From JBAZOB01 sp041648895 (GTDB lineage Bacteria > Patescibacteriota > JAHJAL01): a stretch of 57,227 nt of DNA. The notes beneath the pieces were generated by a model. The model was not told where the DNA came from. It searched no databases and worked only from the letters and a program-made list of their open reading frames with translations. Every line of letters begins with the position of its first letter. Positions within the stretch are counted from its first letter, which is position 1. The position numbers and the translations under genes are program-made. Positions 15,616-23,982 of the stretch are shown here, piece by piece. The DNA is taken from the NCBI GenBank assembly GCA_041648895.1, contig JBAZOB010000005.1, positions 1 through 57,227 on the forward strand. Direction: 5' to 3'.

Positions 15616-17517
15616 TTATTCTTTCTTGTCTTCCTCACTTTTTTTCTTGGTTTTGACATCCACTACCGGTTCATCGGCCTCTTTTTTATGGTCAGTCTTG
15701 GTATCTTGTTTACTAGCCTGCTCATACATTGCCGCCCCAATTTTTTGGACCGCTTCGCTCAATTTTTGATTAGCTGTCCGTAATTTTTCTAAATCATCCC
15801 CCTCTTTAACTTCTTTAAGCTCTTTTGCGGCTTCTTCAATCTCTTTCTTGTCGGCTTCACTCACCTTATCCTTATAATCTCGCAAAGTCTTCTCACTACT
15901 ATAGATTAATTGCTCCGCTTTATTCCTTTCCTCAATCAATTCCTTTTTTTGCTTATCATCATCCGCGTGCGCTTCCGCCTCTTGCCTCATTTTTTCCACC
16001 TCCGCCTCCGATAAACCACTCGATCCCTGAATCACAATATTTTGCTCCTTGCCTGAAGCCTTATCTTTGGCCGTCACATTGAGAATACCATTGGAATCAA
16101 TATCAAAGGTCACTTCCACTTGCGGTACCCCGCGCGGCGCCGGTGGAATTCCATCCAAAATAAAACGACCTAAAGACTTATTATCAACCGCCATTTCCCG
16201 TTCACCCTGTACCACATGTACCTCAACTGAAGTTTGACTGTCCGCCGCGGTTGAAAAAACCTGACTGGCTTTGGTTGGCACGGTTGTATTTCTCTCAATT
16301 AATTTTGTCGCCACCCCGCCCAAAGTTTCAATACCCAATGATAATGGTGTCACGTCCAATAACAAGATGTCTTTTACATCGCCCGACAAAACTCCCGCCT
16401 GAATGGCCGCTCCCATGGCCACCACTTCGTCCGGATTGATGCCTTTATGTGGTTCTTTACCAAAAAATTCCTTCACCTTCTCCTGCACTCGCGGCATCCG
16501 AGTCTGCCCACCTACCAACACCACCTCATCAATATCTTTTTTATCCAACTTGGCGTCCTTTAAAGCCTTGGCGCAAGGCTCGATCGATCTTTCCACTAAC
16601 TCATCCGTGATTTCTTCCAATTTAGCCCGCGATAATTTAACATCCAAATGCCTCGGACCATCGGCCGTATTGGTAATAAACGGAATATTAACTTGGGTCT
16701 CCACCGTTGACGATAGCTCAATTTTGGCTTTCTCAGCACCGTCTTTCAGGCGTTGCAAAGCCAGCATATCGTCACGTAAATCAATACCCTCAGTTTTTTT
16801 GAATTCATCGGCCAAATAATCAATCACTGCTTGATCAAAATCATCACCGCCCAAATGAGTATCACCATTGGTAGCCAAAACTTCCACCGTATCGTCTCCT
16901 ACCTCCAAAATTGACACATCAAAAGTACCGCCACCCAGATCGTAAACCACAATCTTTTCATTGGCCTTCTTATTTAAGCCATATGCCAAAGCCGCCGCGG
17001 TCGGTTCATTGATGATACGCTTAACCTCCAACCCAGCAATTTTCCCCGCGTCTTTGGTGGCTTGACGTTGCGAATCATCAAAATAGGCCGGCACAGTAAT
17101 TACCGCCTCCGTCACTGCTTCTCCCAAAAAACTTTCCGCGTCTTCTTTCATTTTCTGTAAAATCATGGCGGCAATCTCTTGAGGCGTATACTCCTTCTCG
17201 TCCATGACAATTAAAATCGAATCATTTTTACCATTTTTAATTTTAAAAGGAAAAAGTTTTTTATCACGAGCCACTTCTTTGTCACCAAATCGGCGCCCAA
17301 TCAACCTTTTAGCACTAAAAATTGTATCTTCCGGATTGGTCACCGCCTGCCGTTTAGCCAATTGTCCCACCAAACGTTGACCATTCTTGTCCACCGCCGC
17401 CACCGAAGGCGTGGTCCGGTTCCCTTCCGCGTTCGTGATTACCGTCGGCGAACCACCCTCCATAATCGCCATACACGAATTAGTTGTGCCCAAATCGATA
17501 CCAATAATCTTATTCAT
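15616..17517 (-). CDS. dnaK: Chaperone DnaK (Hsp70)
   Basis: ATP-driven chaperone of 633 aa, normal length. N-terminal IGIDLGTTNSCMAIMEGG (phosphate 1), the connecting helices, VYDLGGGTFDVSILEVG (phosphate 2), VVLVGGQTRMPRVQ (adenosine motif), the linker region DILLLDVTPLSLGIETLGG, the substrate-binding domain and a charged helical lid ending in KKKSEEDKKE are all visible. GAGGAG stands before the ATG at 17517. It is the third gene of the hrcA-grpE-dnaK operon, 31 bases after grpE, and should be controlled by the operator at 18835. Confidence 0.98.
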   Translation of the reverse strand: MNKIIGIDLGTTNSCMAIMEGGSPTVITNAEGNRTTPSVAAVDKNGQRLVGQLAKRQAVTNPEDTIFSAKRLIGRRFGDKEVARDKKLFPFKIKNGKNDSILIVMDEKEYTPQEIAAMILQKMKEDAESFLGEAVTEAVITVPAYFDDSQRQATKDAGKIAGLEVKRIINEPTAAALAYGLNKKANEKIVVYDLGGGTFDVSILEVGDDTVEVLATNGDTHLGGDDFDQAVIDYLADEFKKTEGIDLRDDMLALQRLKDGAEKAKIELSSTVETQVNIPFITNTADGPRHLDVKLSRAKLEEITDELVERSIEPCAKALKDAKLDKKDIDEVVLVGGQTRMPRVQEKVKEFFGKEPHKGINPDEVVAMGAAIQAGVLSGDVKDILLLDVTPLSLGIETLGGVATKLIERNTTVPTKASQVFSTAADSQTSVEVHVVQGEREMAVDNKSLGRFILDGIPPAPRGVPQVEVTFDIDSNGILNVTAKDKASGKEQNIVIQGSSGLSEAEVEKMRQEAEAHADDDKQKKELIEERNKAEQLIYSSEKTLRDYKDKVSEADKKEIEEAAKELKEVKEGDDLEKLRTANQKLSEAVQKIGAAMYEQASKQDTKTDHKKEADEPVVDVKTKKKSEEDKKE

Positions 17518-17548
17518 GATATTTTCTCCTCTAAGTTAATACTATAAA

Positions 17549-18034
17549 CTAAGCTTTATAAATCAAAACTTTAGCCGGTTTAATAACCTGATCTTCCATC
17601 ATAAATCCCATTTCCACCACTTCGGCAACCTTACCATTATTGGCTTTGTTCCCCTCCTTAAAACCAACTGCCTCCGCCAAATGGGGATCAAAAGTATCCA
17701 TATCTGGCCCCATCTTTTTGATACTATAACTATGCAAAATATTCTCAAAAGAATCCAAAATCATTTTTACACCGTCACCTTCATTTCCTAAGACCACCGC
17801 CGCCCGCCGACAACTCTCATAGACCGGCAAAAAAGATAATACCACCTCCATCTTGGCCAACGACAATAATCCTTTTCTCTCTTCTTCGCTCCGTCGCTTA
17901 TAATTGGCAAAATCAGCTTGTGATCTTTTTAATGATTCATCTAGTTGACGACATTTTTCCACCAAGTCCGGTAGCTGTCCATCATCAGTAACTGAATTAT
18001 TTTTCACCGTCTTTTTCACTTTCTTGGTCGACAT
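17549..18034 (-). CDS. grpE: Nucleotide exchange factor GrpE
   Basis: Protein of 161 aa, slightly short for the family. The N-terminus is lysine-rich, followed by a long coiled coil (about 15-60: LVEKCRQLDESLKRSQADFANYKRRSEEER). The C-terminal beta domain has the family stretch MGPDMDTFDPHLAEAVGF followed by VAEVVEMGFMMEDQVIKPAKVLIYKA. It releases ADP from DnaK. An AAGGAG ribosome site precedes the ATG at 18034. It lies 27 bases after hrcA and 31 before dnaK in one operon. Confidence 0.95.
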   Translation of the reverse strand: MSTKKVKKTVKNNSVTDDGQLPDLVEKCRQLDESLKRSQADFANYKRRSEEERKGLLSLAKMEVVLSFLPVYESCRRAAVVLGNEGDGVKMILDSFENILHSYSIKKMGPDMDTFDPHLAEAVGFKEGNKANNGKVAEVVEMGFMMEDQVIKPAKVLIYKA

Positions 18035-18061
18035 TTGATAACTCCTTAAGAAGTAAATAAG

Positions 18062-18784
18062 CTAAAAATCTTCCAACATCTTCGAAGCAAAATCCATTAA
18101 TTTTGGTAGTATCTGATAATCCATCCGCACCGGCCCCACAGAACCAAAAATATGACTTTCACCAAATGGGTCACGAAATTTTTTCACCGCAAAAGCCAAA
18201 TCGCGAGTATAATCATAGTTTAATTCATCATCGAGATAGACCCGATATGTCCCGTCCGGAAGTTGCCGGCGCAAATCTGCGATAATATGATCAATCCGAT
18301 CAAGCAAAATACCCATCCGTTGTGTCAATTGCCCATCTCGAAACTCCGGCCGATTTAAAATATACTGCATCCCATTCATATACCATCGATCCTCCGGCAT
18401 ACTAATAATCACCAAACTATCGGTAATATTGGCCACCTCTGTCGCTAGCACTTTTACCGCCTGTGAATACTTGGTCGAATCCAAAGATCCTAGCACCAAC
18501 GACATTCGCCTTCGAAATCGCGGCGGTAAATCCTTGGCCGCCATCAGATGATCAATAAAATACCGATAACCAACAATGGTTGGTATTCGTCCCGAAGAAG
18601 TATGGAATTGTTTTAAATATCCACTTTTTTCCAATTCCACCATGTCATGGCGCACCGTCGCGCTGCAACAACTCATCTTGTGTCGCCTCACCAACCACGC
18701 CGAACCCACCGGACGAGCCCAATTGATATAGTCTCCCACAATCATCCGCAAAATATTTTTTTGACGCTCATTGATTGTTTCCAC
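18062..18784 (-). CDS. hrcA: Heat-inducible repressor HrcA (short form)
   Basis: Repressor of class I heat-shock genes, 240 aa against about 340 in Bacillus. The N-terminal winged helix is intact (ERQKNILRMIVGDYINWARPVGSAWL, then CCSATVRHDMVELEKSGYLKQFHTSSGRIPT, then GYRYFIDHLM). The C-terminal GAF-like part is shortened. The end has the family-like segment FGSVGPVRMDYQILPKLMDFASKMLEDF, so the gene is not truncated by a frameshift. The start is GTG at 18784. It leads the operon and faces a CIRCE-like operator 51 bases upstream, so autoregulation is likely. Confidence 0.92.
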   Translation of the reverse strand: METINERQKNILRMIVGDYINWARPVGSAWLVRRHKMSCCSATVRHDMVELEKSGYLKQFHTSSGRIPTIVGYRYFIDHLMAAKDLPPRFRRRMSLVLGSLDSTKYSQAVKVLATEVANITDSLVIISMPEDRWYMNGMQYILNRPEFRDGQLTQRMGILLDRIDHIIADLRRQLPDGTYRVYLDDELNYDYTRDLAFAVKKFRDPFGESHIFGSVGPVRMDYQILPKLMDFASKMLEDF

Positions 18785-18825
18785 AATAATTTATGTTTAT
18801 TAGACTATTCCTGGCTACATTTATA

Positions 18826-18861
18826 ATAATAAAATTAGCACTCGAAAAAGTCAATTGCTAA
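18826..18861 (-). promoter_or_regulatory. Heat-shock promoter overlapped by CIRCE operator
   Basis: CIRCE-like inverted repeat TTAGCACTC-N9-AATTGCTAA (18835-18861), with 16 of 18 positions matching the consensus TTAGCACTC-N9-GAGTGCTAA. On the minus strand TTGACT (18854-18849), a 17-bp spacer and TATTAT (18831-18826) form a promoter. The operator covers the -35 box and most of the spacer, so bound HrcA would block RNA polymerase. Confidence 0.85.
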
Positions 18862-18900
18862 AATAAACCACCGCAAATGTTAAAATATAATTAGTGGAAC

Positions 18901-19111
18901 AATTACGAATTACAAATGACAAATTACAAATGATGAAATTGATTAGTCACATATCATTTATTTTAATTATATGGCTAGCCATAAAACTTACTATTATTAG
19001 ACAGATCCACCTTAACACCTCCGACCAAACTTTCGCTGCCATTAATTAAAATAAATGATATGTGACTAATCAATTTCATCATTTGTAATTTGTCATTTGT
19101 AATTCGTAATT
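18901..19111. repeat. Foldback element with conserved core (ATGGCTAGCC family), copy 2
   Basis: Perfect 69-bp arms at 18901-18969 and 19043-19111. The centre starts TATGGCTAGCCATAAAAC and ends AAACTTTCGCTGCCAT, and includes ATTATTAGACAG and TTAACACC. It lies between divergent genes (hrcA and the secreted protein), so it is not simply a terminator. Confidence 0.92.
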
Positions 19112-19123
19112 AATAATACGTCC

Positions 19124-20533
19124 ATGAAACTACAACATAAAATATTATTTTTCCTGCTTTTTCCCATTCTCCTACCAATTTCCACCCACGCTCAAACCGA
19201 ATATTCATATAAATGGATATCACAAAGTAGTTATGTTCAACTATACCCAGAAGAAGAAACTCAATTTTGGGTATTGATCGAAAACACCGGCCAGGCCACT
19301 TGGGACAAAAACCTTCCTATCCATCTCGGCACCGATCGCCAACCTGATCGCCAAAGTATTTTTTATGACTCTTCCGACTGGCTTACTACTAATCGTGCCG
19401 GGGAGCTGACCGAAGACACAGTGGTTCCACCCGGCGGCCGAGCTGTCTTTTTATTCAATATTATTGCCCCCAATCAACCCGGTACCCATCGAGAATATTT
19501 TCGACCCGTCATCGAAAATGTATCTTGGCTAGAAGATTATGGAATATATTGGGACATAACCGTCAAACCAAAAGAAAACGAAACCACTATTCCCAATGAT
19601 TCTACCGATAATTATATTACCGATGGTTCGTATCGCAGTCAATTATTGTCACCGGATGTCACTCAATTTACTCTCGCTCAAGGTGACAGTAAAAATCTTC
19701 ACCTGCAGATAAAAAATGTTGGTACCGCTACCTGGTACAATGATGGCCCGAGTCCCATTCATCTAGCCACCGCGCGCGATTGGGACCGTACCAGTATTTT
19801 TTATAACAACAGCTGGCTCAGTCAAAACCGCACCACCGCCATTAATGAATCAAATGTCCCGCCTTCCCAAAACGCTTCCTATAACCTAGTGTTAACCGCC
19901 CCCACCAATGCTATCCCGGGAATATATTCCGAAAGCTTTCAATCTGTTGCCGAAAATATCACCTGGTTCATGGACTATGATATCACCTACGAAATTACCG
20001 TCCGTAGCTCGGACCCAAAGTACGGCGAAATTGTCCGCAACAATACCATTGATCAATTTCTATCCAGCGGCCATCAGATCACTATCACCGATTTAGCCAG
20101 TGGCCAAAGCCTGCAAGTTAAAACCATCAGCATGGATCGCTGGCACGCCGATGTTGTGCCACTGACCACCAATGATACTGCCATCATTCGGGAGATATAC
20201 AATTATTATGATGATTTTCACCCCGGCTGCACCGGCGATGATTGGATTCTTTGGCAACCCAATGCCGTCACCGTCCAAATCGACACCGACTCGCAATCAC
20301 GAAAAATCGCCGCCAGCATGGATGGCTGCGCCCACGATGTCAATGGCGGGATTACCGACAATGGTTTCCCCGGACATTTCGACCTCCATTTCTATGAAAG
20401 TATGATGCACGGTAAAGAAGAGTTTGATTGCAGTTTTCAAAAAATGGTCCAAAAAGCCGCCGGCAATCCTAACTGGCCAACATATGGTCAAGCTGATCCT
20501 TGTTGGAACCCATGTGTCGGTGGTGGTTGTTAA
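19124..20533 (+). CDS. Secreted protein with two Ig-like repeats and a His-rich C-terminal domain
   Basis: Protein of 469 aa. Signal peptide 1-24 (ILFFLLFPILLPISTHA, cleavage before Q). Two repeats of about 110 residues (about 27-150 and 165-290) share the protease's repeat pattern: WVLIENTGQATWDKNLPIHLGTDRQPDR, then NQPGTHREYFRPVIENVSWLEDYGIYWDI, with a second copy ending SESFQSVAENITWFMDYDITYEI. The C-terminal domain (about 300-469) contains RWHADVVPLTTNDTAIIREIY, RKIAASMDGCAHD, PGHFDLHFYES and MMHG. I recall a similar HADV...GHF.IHF...H arrangement in cell-wall-associated Firmicutes proteins of unknown function. The conserved His could bind metal. The tail is Cys-rich (CWNPCVGGGC). Its last codons lie inside a 36-bp inverted repeat. 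Confidence 0.8.
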   Translation: MKLQHKILFFLLFPILLPISTHAQTEYSYKWISQSSYVQLYPEEETQFWVLIENTGQATWDKNLPIHLGTDRQPDRQSIFYDSSDWLTTNRAGELTEDTVVPPGGRAVFLFNIIAPNQPGTHREYFRPVIENVSWLEDYGIYWDITVKPKENETTIPNDSTDNYITDGSYRSQLLSPDVTQFTLAQGDSKNLHLQIKNVGTATWYNDGPSPIHLATARDWDRTSIFYNNSWLSQNRTTAINESNVPPSQNASYNLVLTAPTNAIPGIYSESFQSVAENITWFMDYDITYEITVRSSDPKYGEIVRNNTIDQFLSSGHQITITDLASGQSLQVKTISMDRWHADVVPLTTNDTAIIREIYNYYDDFHPGCTGDDWILWQPNAVTVQIDTDSQSRKIAASMDGCAHDVNGGITDNGFPGHFDLHFYESMMHGKEEFDCSFQKMVQKAAGNPNWPTYGQADPCWNPCVGGGC

Positions 20534-20598
20534 AAATAAATTAGGAATGACGAATTACAACATTGTAATTCGTCATTCCTAATTTATTTTTAACAACC
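20525..20598. repeat. Perfect inverted repeat copied across the stop codon
   Basis: Arms 20525-20560 and 20563-20598 are perfectly complementary over 36 bp with a 2-nt centre. The left arm contains the last two codons (Gly, Cys) and the TAA of the upstream gene, so coding sequence itself is mirrored. It may also act as a terminator, since the outer part is A/T-rich. Confidence 0.9.
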
Positions 20599-20664
20599 TC
20601 TTTAACCAAAGTTAACAACCATAATTAGAAAATAACTATATAAACAAATTTATATAGTTTTTTT

Positions 20665-22137
20665 ATGCCCCCCAAATCCACATTAATAATCTGGTTCTGT
20701 CTGGCATTTATCACGGGGATATTCTTGGGAACAAACTTTTTCACTCTCCCCCACAATCTCGTCTACTTTATCCTAATTTTGTTTATCCTGTCATATTTTA
20801 CCAACCATCAATTAGTATTTATCTACATCATTCTCCTCGGTCTTGGCAGTGGCTCAAACCATATCAATCAATATATCAATCAGCAATCAAATAATAGCAT
20901 CGGACAAATTACTACCATCTCTGAGAAACAAATTTTAACCGGCATTATCACGGATATCCCCAACCAAAAAAACAATTCACAAAAACTAACCGTGGGACAC
21001 ATTCAAAAAGATCATCAAACCTACTTTGGACAAATAATAATTACCACTAGCGCTTTTCCACGTTACCACCTCGGCCAAATTATAGAAATAACCGGCCAAA
21101 TTACCCAACCAACCAATCAAAGCGATGACTTCAACTATATTGGCTACTTGGCTGTTAATCAAATATATGCCCAATCATTTTACCCCCAACTAGAAATCAC
21201 CGGCCGCGCCCAATCCTTCTCCGTCATTCTCTATCACCTCCGCCTAAAACTAATTGAACAAACCAAACAATATTTTCCACCCGATATCGCCGGTTTACTA
21301 ACCGGCCTCTTATTGGGTGACAAAAATAATCTTTCGACCACCGCCTATGACAATTTCCGTACGACTGGTCTAACTCACATCATTGTCGTTTCTGGTTATA
21401 ACCTGACCATCTTTGCCGTCATTTTCAATAAATTTCTCCGCGGCCGCTTGTCTTGCTGGCATATTTTCTTTATTGTCCTTGGCTCCATGACACTTTTTAC
21501 CATCCTGACCGGAGCGGAAGCCTCAATTGTCCGCGCCCTGATTATGACTAGTCTCCTCATTTTAGCTCCCTTACTCAGTCGCCAAAGCCACCCCACCATC
21601 GCTATTCTCCTCGCTGCCACCATCATGATCACTATCAATCCCTTTATTCTTTGGTATGACGCTGGTTTTCATCTTTCATTTCTAGCTATCACCGGCTTAG
21701 TTTATTTTTCCGCCCCACTAACCAAAATTATGACTAGAATAAGAATACCATTACTAATCAAAAATCCCCTCATTGAAACTTGTGCCGCCCAAATTACCAC
21801 CGCTCCCTACATTATGTTCAGCTTCCACCAACTCACTCTCTTAGCACCTTTGACTAATATCTTAGTCCTGCCATTCATCCCCGCTGTCATGGCCATTGGT
21901 TTTTTATCTTTATTATCAACTTTTTTCTTGCCTGACTCTATTTCTATCTTAGCCACCACCTTTACCGCTGTGCTGCTTAAATATTTTTTCTTGATTACCA
22001 ATATTTTTGCCAAAATTCCCTTTGCCACCCTTGATGTCAATATTGATAAACATTATTTAATCCTTTATTACCTCGTCATCTTAATCGTCGCCAAAATATT
22101 TCACTCAAAATATGCGACTTCCCATCATCAATCATAA
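20665..22137 (+). CDS. comEC: ComEC/Rec2-type DNA uptake channel, membrane part
   Basis: Protein of 490 aa with two or three N-terminal helices, an OB-like periplasmic domain (about 85-180) and the competence domain with about eight helices. The family core is seen in LLTGLLLGDKNNLSTTAYDNFRTTGLTHIIVVSGYNLTIFAVIF near 210-255. RALIMTSLLILAPLLSRQSHP and WYDAGFHLSFLAITGLVYFS follow. ComEC forms the inner-membrane channel for transforming DNA. The usual C-terminal metallo-beta-lactamase part is missing here and is encoded by the next gene, which overlaps by 26 bases in another frame. Confidence 0.92.
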   Translation: MPPKSTLIIWFCLAFITGIFLGTNFFTLPHNLVYFILILFILSYFTNHQLVFIYIILLGLGSGSNHINQYINQQSNNSIGQITTISEKQILTGIITDIPNQKNNSQKLTVGHIQKDHQTYFGQIIITTSAFPRYHLGQIIEITGQITQPTNQSDDFNYIGYLAVNQIYAQSFYPQLEITGRAQSFSVILYHLRLKLIEQTKQYFPPDIAGLLTGLLLGDKNNLSTTAYDNFRTTGLTHIIVVSGYNLTIFAVIFNKFLRGRLSCWHIFFIVLGSMTLFTILTGAEASIVRALIMTSLLILAPLLSRQSHPTIAILLAATIMITINPFILWYDAGFHLSFLAITGLVYFSAPLTKIMTRIRIPLLIKNPLIETCAAQITTAPYIMFSFHQLTLLAPLTNILVLPFIPAVMAIGFLSLLSTFFLPDSISILATTFTAVLLKYFFLITNIFAKIPFATLDVNIDKHYLILYYLVILIVAKIFHSKYATSHHQS

Positions 22138-22948
22138 ATATATTTTATTTATCCTGATTCTTAGTAATCTTGTCACGTGGTGCAATATTGGTGTTATTTG
22201 GGCCGGGCCTAATTCCAATGCCATTACTTTTCTTGACATCGGCCAGGGTGACGCCACCATCCTCCAAACTAATTACTCCCATCAAATAATAATCGATGGC
22301 GGGCCGGACAGCACTATTTTGGAAAAACTCGATCATTATCTCCCCATCAATGATAAAGAAATCGAGCTGATGATCCTCACTCATCCACATTCCGACCATT
22401 TGACCGGACTGTTGTATATTCTAGAAAATTACCAAGTCAATTATCTTGTCTATACCAACGTTGCCTATGACAACCAACAATACCTTCACTTTCAAGAAAT
22501 TATCAAAAACAAACCAACTCAAGTCATCACTGCCACCGCCGGTCAAAAAATAATCTTTGACCAGATCATTACTCTGGATATTCTCTACCCTGATTCTTCC
22601 CCAGCAAAAAATCTAGACATCAATGATACCTCCATCGCCATCAAAATATCCACTCCAAAGCAAACTATCCTCATGATGGGTGATCTCTCCGCCAGAATCG
22701 AAACCAAACTAATCAAACAATATGGCAATACACTAAATAGCCATATTCTAAAAACCGGTCATCACGGTTCCCGCTCCGCCACTTCGCCCACTTTTTTGGA
22801 CTATGTCCAACCTGAATTCGCCATTATCTCTTGCGGAATCGACAATCAGTATCATCACCCTCACCCGGAAACAATTGAAAATCTGGCCAACAAAAATATC
22901 ACCATCAAACGTACTGATACTGATGGTGATATTGGTTTTAAAATATAA
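22112..22948 (+). CDS. ComEC-associated metallo-beta-lactamase domain protein
   Basis: Protein of 278 aa: one N-terminal hydrophobic segment (YILFILILSNLVTWCNIGVIW) then a metallo-beta-lactamase fold. Motifs are FLDIGQGDATIL, IIDGGPD, LMILTHPHSDHLTGLLYIL (metal site), MMGDLS, LKTGHHGSRSATS and FAIISCGIDNQYHHPHPETI. It is the equivalent of the C-terminal nuclease-like domain of full-length ComEC, here as a separate protein with its own membrane anchor or signal. It probably degrades the non-entering DNA strand during uptake. The ATG lies 26 bases before the comEC stop, so the two are translationally coupled. A single frameshift in one ancestral gene is an alternative, but the N-terminal hydrophobic segment argues for a true split. 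Confidence 0.9.
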   Translation: MRLPIINHKYILFILILSNLVTWCNIGVIWAGPNSNAITFLDIGQGDATILQTNYSHQIIIDGGPDSTILEKLDHYLPINDKEIELMILTHPHSDHLTGLLYILENYQVNYLVYTNVAYDNQQYLHFQEIIKNKPTQVITATAGQKIIFDQIITLDILYPDSSPAKNLDINDTSIAIKISTPKQTILMMGDLSARIETKLIKQYGNTLNSHILKTGHHGSRSATSPTFLDYVQPEFAIISCGIDNQYHHPHPETIENLANKNITIKRTDTDGDIGFKI

Positions 22949-23165
22949 TTTTACGAGTGGTATGAATTAGAATTACAAATAATTAATTGCCTTGGTCATA
23001 TATTATTTATTTTAATTATATGGTTAGCCGTAAAACTTGCCACTATTAGACAGTTCCACATTAACACAAACCGGCAAAACATTTGCTGCCATTAATTAAA
23101 ATAAATAATATATGACCAAGGCAATTAATTATTTGTAATTCTAATTCATACCACTCGTAAAATTA
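22946..23165. repeat. Foldback element with conserved core (ATGGCTAGCC family), copy 3
   Basis: Perfect 73-bp arms at 22946-23018 and 23093-23165. The left arm starts with the TAA stop of the upstream gene. The right arm ends 8 bases before the uppS stop on the other strand. The core reads TATGGTTAGCCGTAAAAC through CATTTGCTGCCAT. Confidence 0.92.
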
Positions 23166-23173
23166 GTCTGAAG

Positions 23174-23863
23174 CTATTTGCCAAATCTCCTCTCCCGCTC
23201 ACCATATTGCTCCAAAGCCACGATCAGATCTTCCCGCCCAAATTCCGGCCAATACTTATCCACAAAATACAATTCAGCATAGGCTATTTTCCATAAAAGA
23301 AAATTACTTAACCTCATCGCCCCACCCGTCCTGATCATCAAATCCACATCAGACACCTCCGGCATATACAAATGCTTCTCTAAAGACTCAGCCGTCACTT
23401 CCCCTGGTTTTATCCCCTCTTTAATCATGGATTGACAGGCATCAACAATCTCCTGCCGCCCGCCATAGCCAAAACACAACCCCAAAGTTAATTTATGATC
23501 ATTGCTAGTGGTTTTTTCCATTAAATAATTCATCGCCCGAGACACTGCCGACGGAAAAAGACTAAGATCGCCATAAACTTGTACCTTAACTTGATTATCT
23601 CTCAGTTTTTGCCATTTTTTTTGGGCAAACTCGACACTTAAATCAAACAACCCCTGCAACTCTGCCGCCGAGCGAGCAAAATTCTCCGTCGAAAAAAGAT
23701 AGACAGTCAGATACTCAATCTGTAATTCTCGCGCCGCCATCACGATCTCTTCCAATACTTCCGACCCCGCCCGATGACCATCAGTCACACTGTTTTTTCC
23801 CATCTCCTTGGCCCAACGCCGGTTGCCATCCATGATAATAGCTAAATGTTTGGGTATTTTCAT
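23174..23863 (-). CDS. uppS: Isoprenyl transferase (undecaprenyl diphosphate synthase)
   Basis: cis-Prenyltransferase of 229 aa that builds the C55 lipid carrier for peptidoglycan and surface polysaccharides. Motifs are HLAIIMDGNRRWAKEMG with catalytic D12, GHRAGSEVLEE, LTVYLFSTENFAR, LGLCFGYGGRQEIVDA and DLMIRTGGAMRLSNFLLWKIAYAELYF near the C-terminus. The length is near the lower end of the family. In the usual RTGGE...SNFLLWQ stretch, the residue after RTGG is Ala rather than Glu and the final Gln is Lys. The gene is convergent with the comEC pair and supplies the carrier the glycosylation genes at 30-39 kb would need. Confidence 0.95.
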   Translation of the reverse strand: MKIPKHLAIIMDGNRRWAKEMGKNSVTDGHRAGSEVLEEIVMAARELQIEYLTVYLFSTENFARSAAELQGLFDLSVEFAQKKWQKLRDNQVKVQVYGDLSLFPSAVSRAMNYLMEKTTSNDHKLTLGLCFGYGGRQEIVDACQSMIKEGIKPGEVTAESLEKHLYMPEVSDVDLMIRTGGAMRLSNFLLWKIAYAELYFVDKYWPEFGREDLIVALEQYGERERRFGK

Positions 23864-23925
23864 AAGTAATAATTAAATCACACATCAACATCTTAACAAA
23901 ATAAAAACCCAGTCGACAAGTAAAT

Positions 23926-23956
23926 AAAAGGTCCCTTGATGCAAGGAACCTTTTTT
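23926..23956 (-). terminator. Intrinsic terminator
   Basis: AAAAGGTCCCTTG and CAAGGAACCTTTTTT form a strong hairpin with a 3-nt loop and U-tracts on both strands. It separates the upstream membrane gene from uppS. Confidence 0.8.
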
Positions 23957-23982
23957 GTACTAAATTATATATCCAAAGAGAC

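Noticed and set aside
16403..16819. 138-codon plus-strand frame inside dnaK
   Set aside because: It mirrors conserved DnaK sequence on the other strand and has no independent start context or motif.
20665..22948. Frameshift sequencing error in a single comEC gene
   Set aside because: The second gene has its own hydrophobic N-terminus and start in an overlap typical of coupled genes. An error cannot be wholly excluded.
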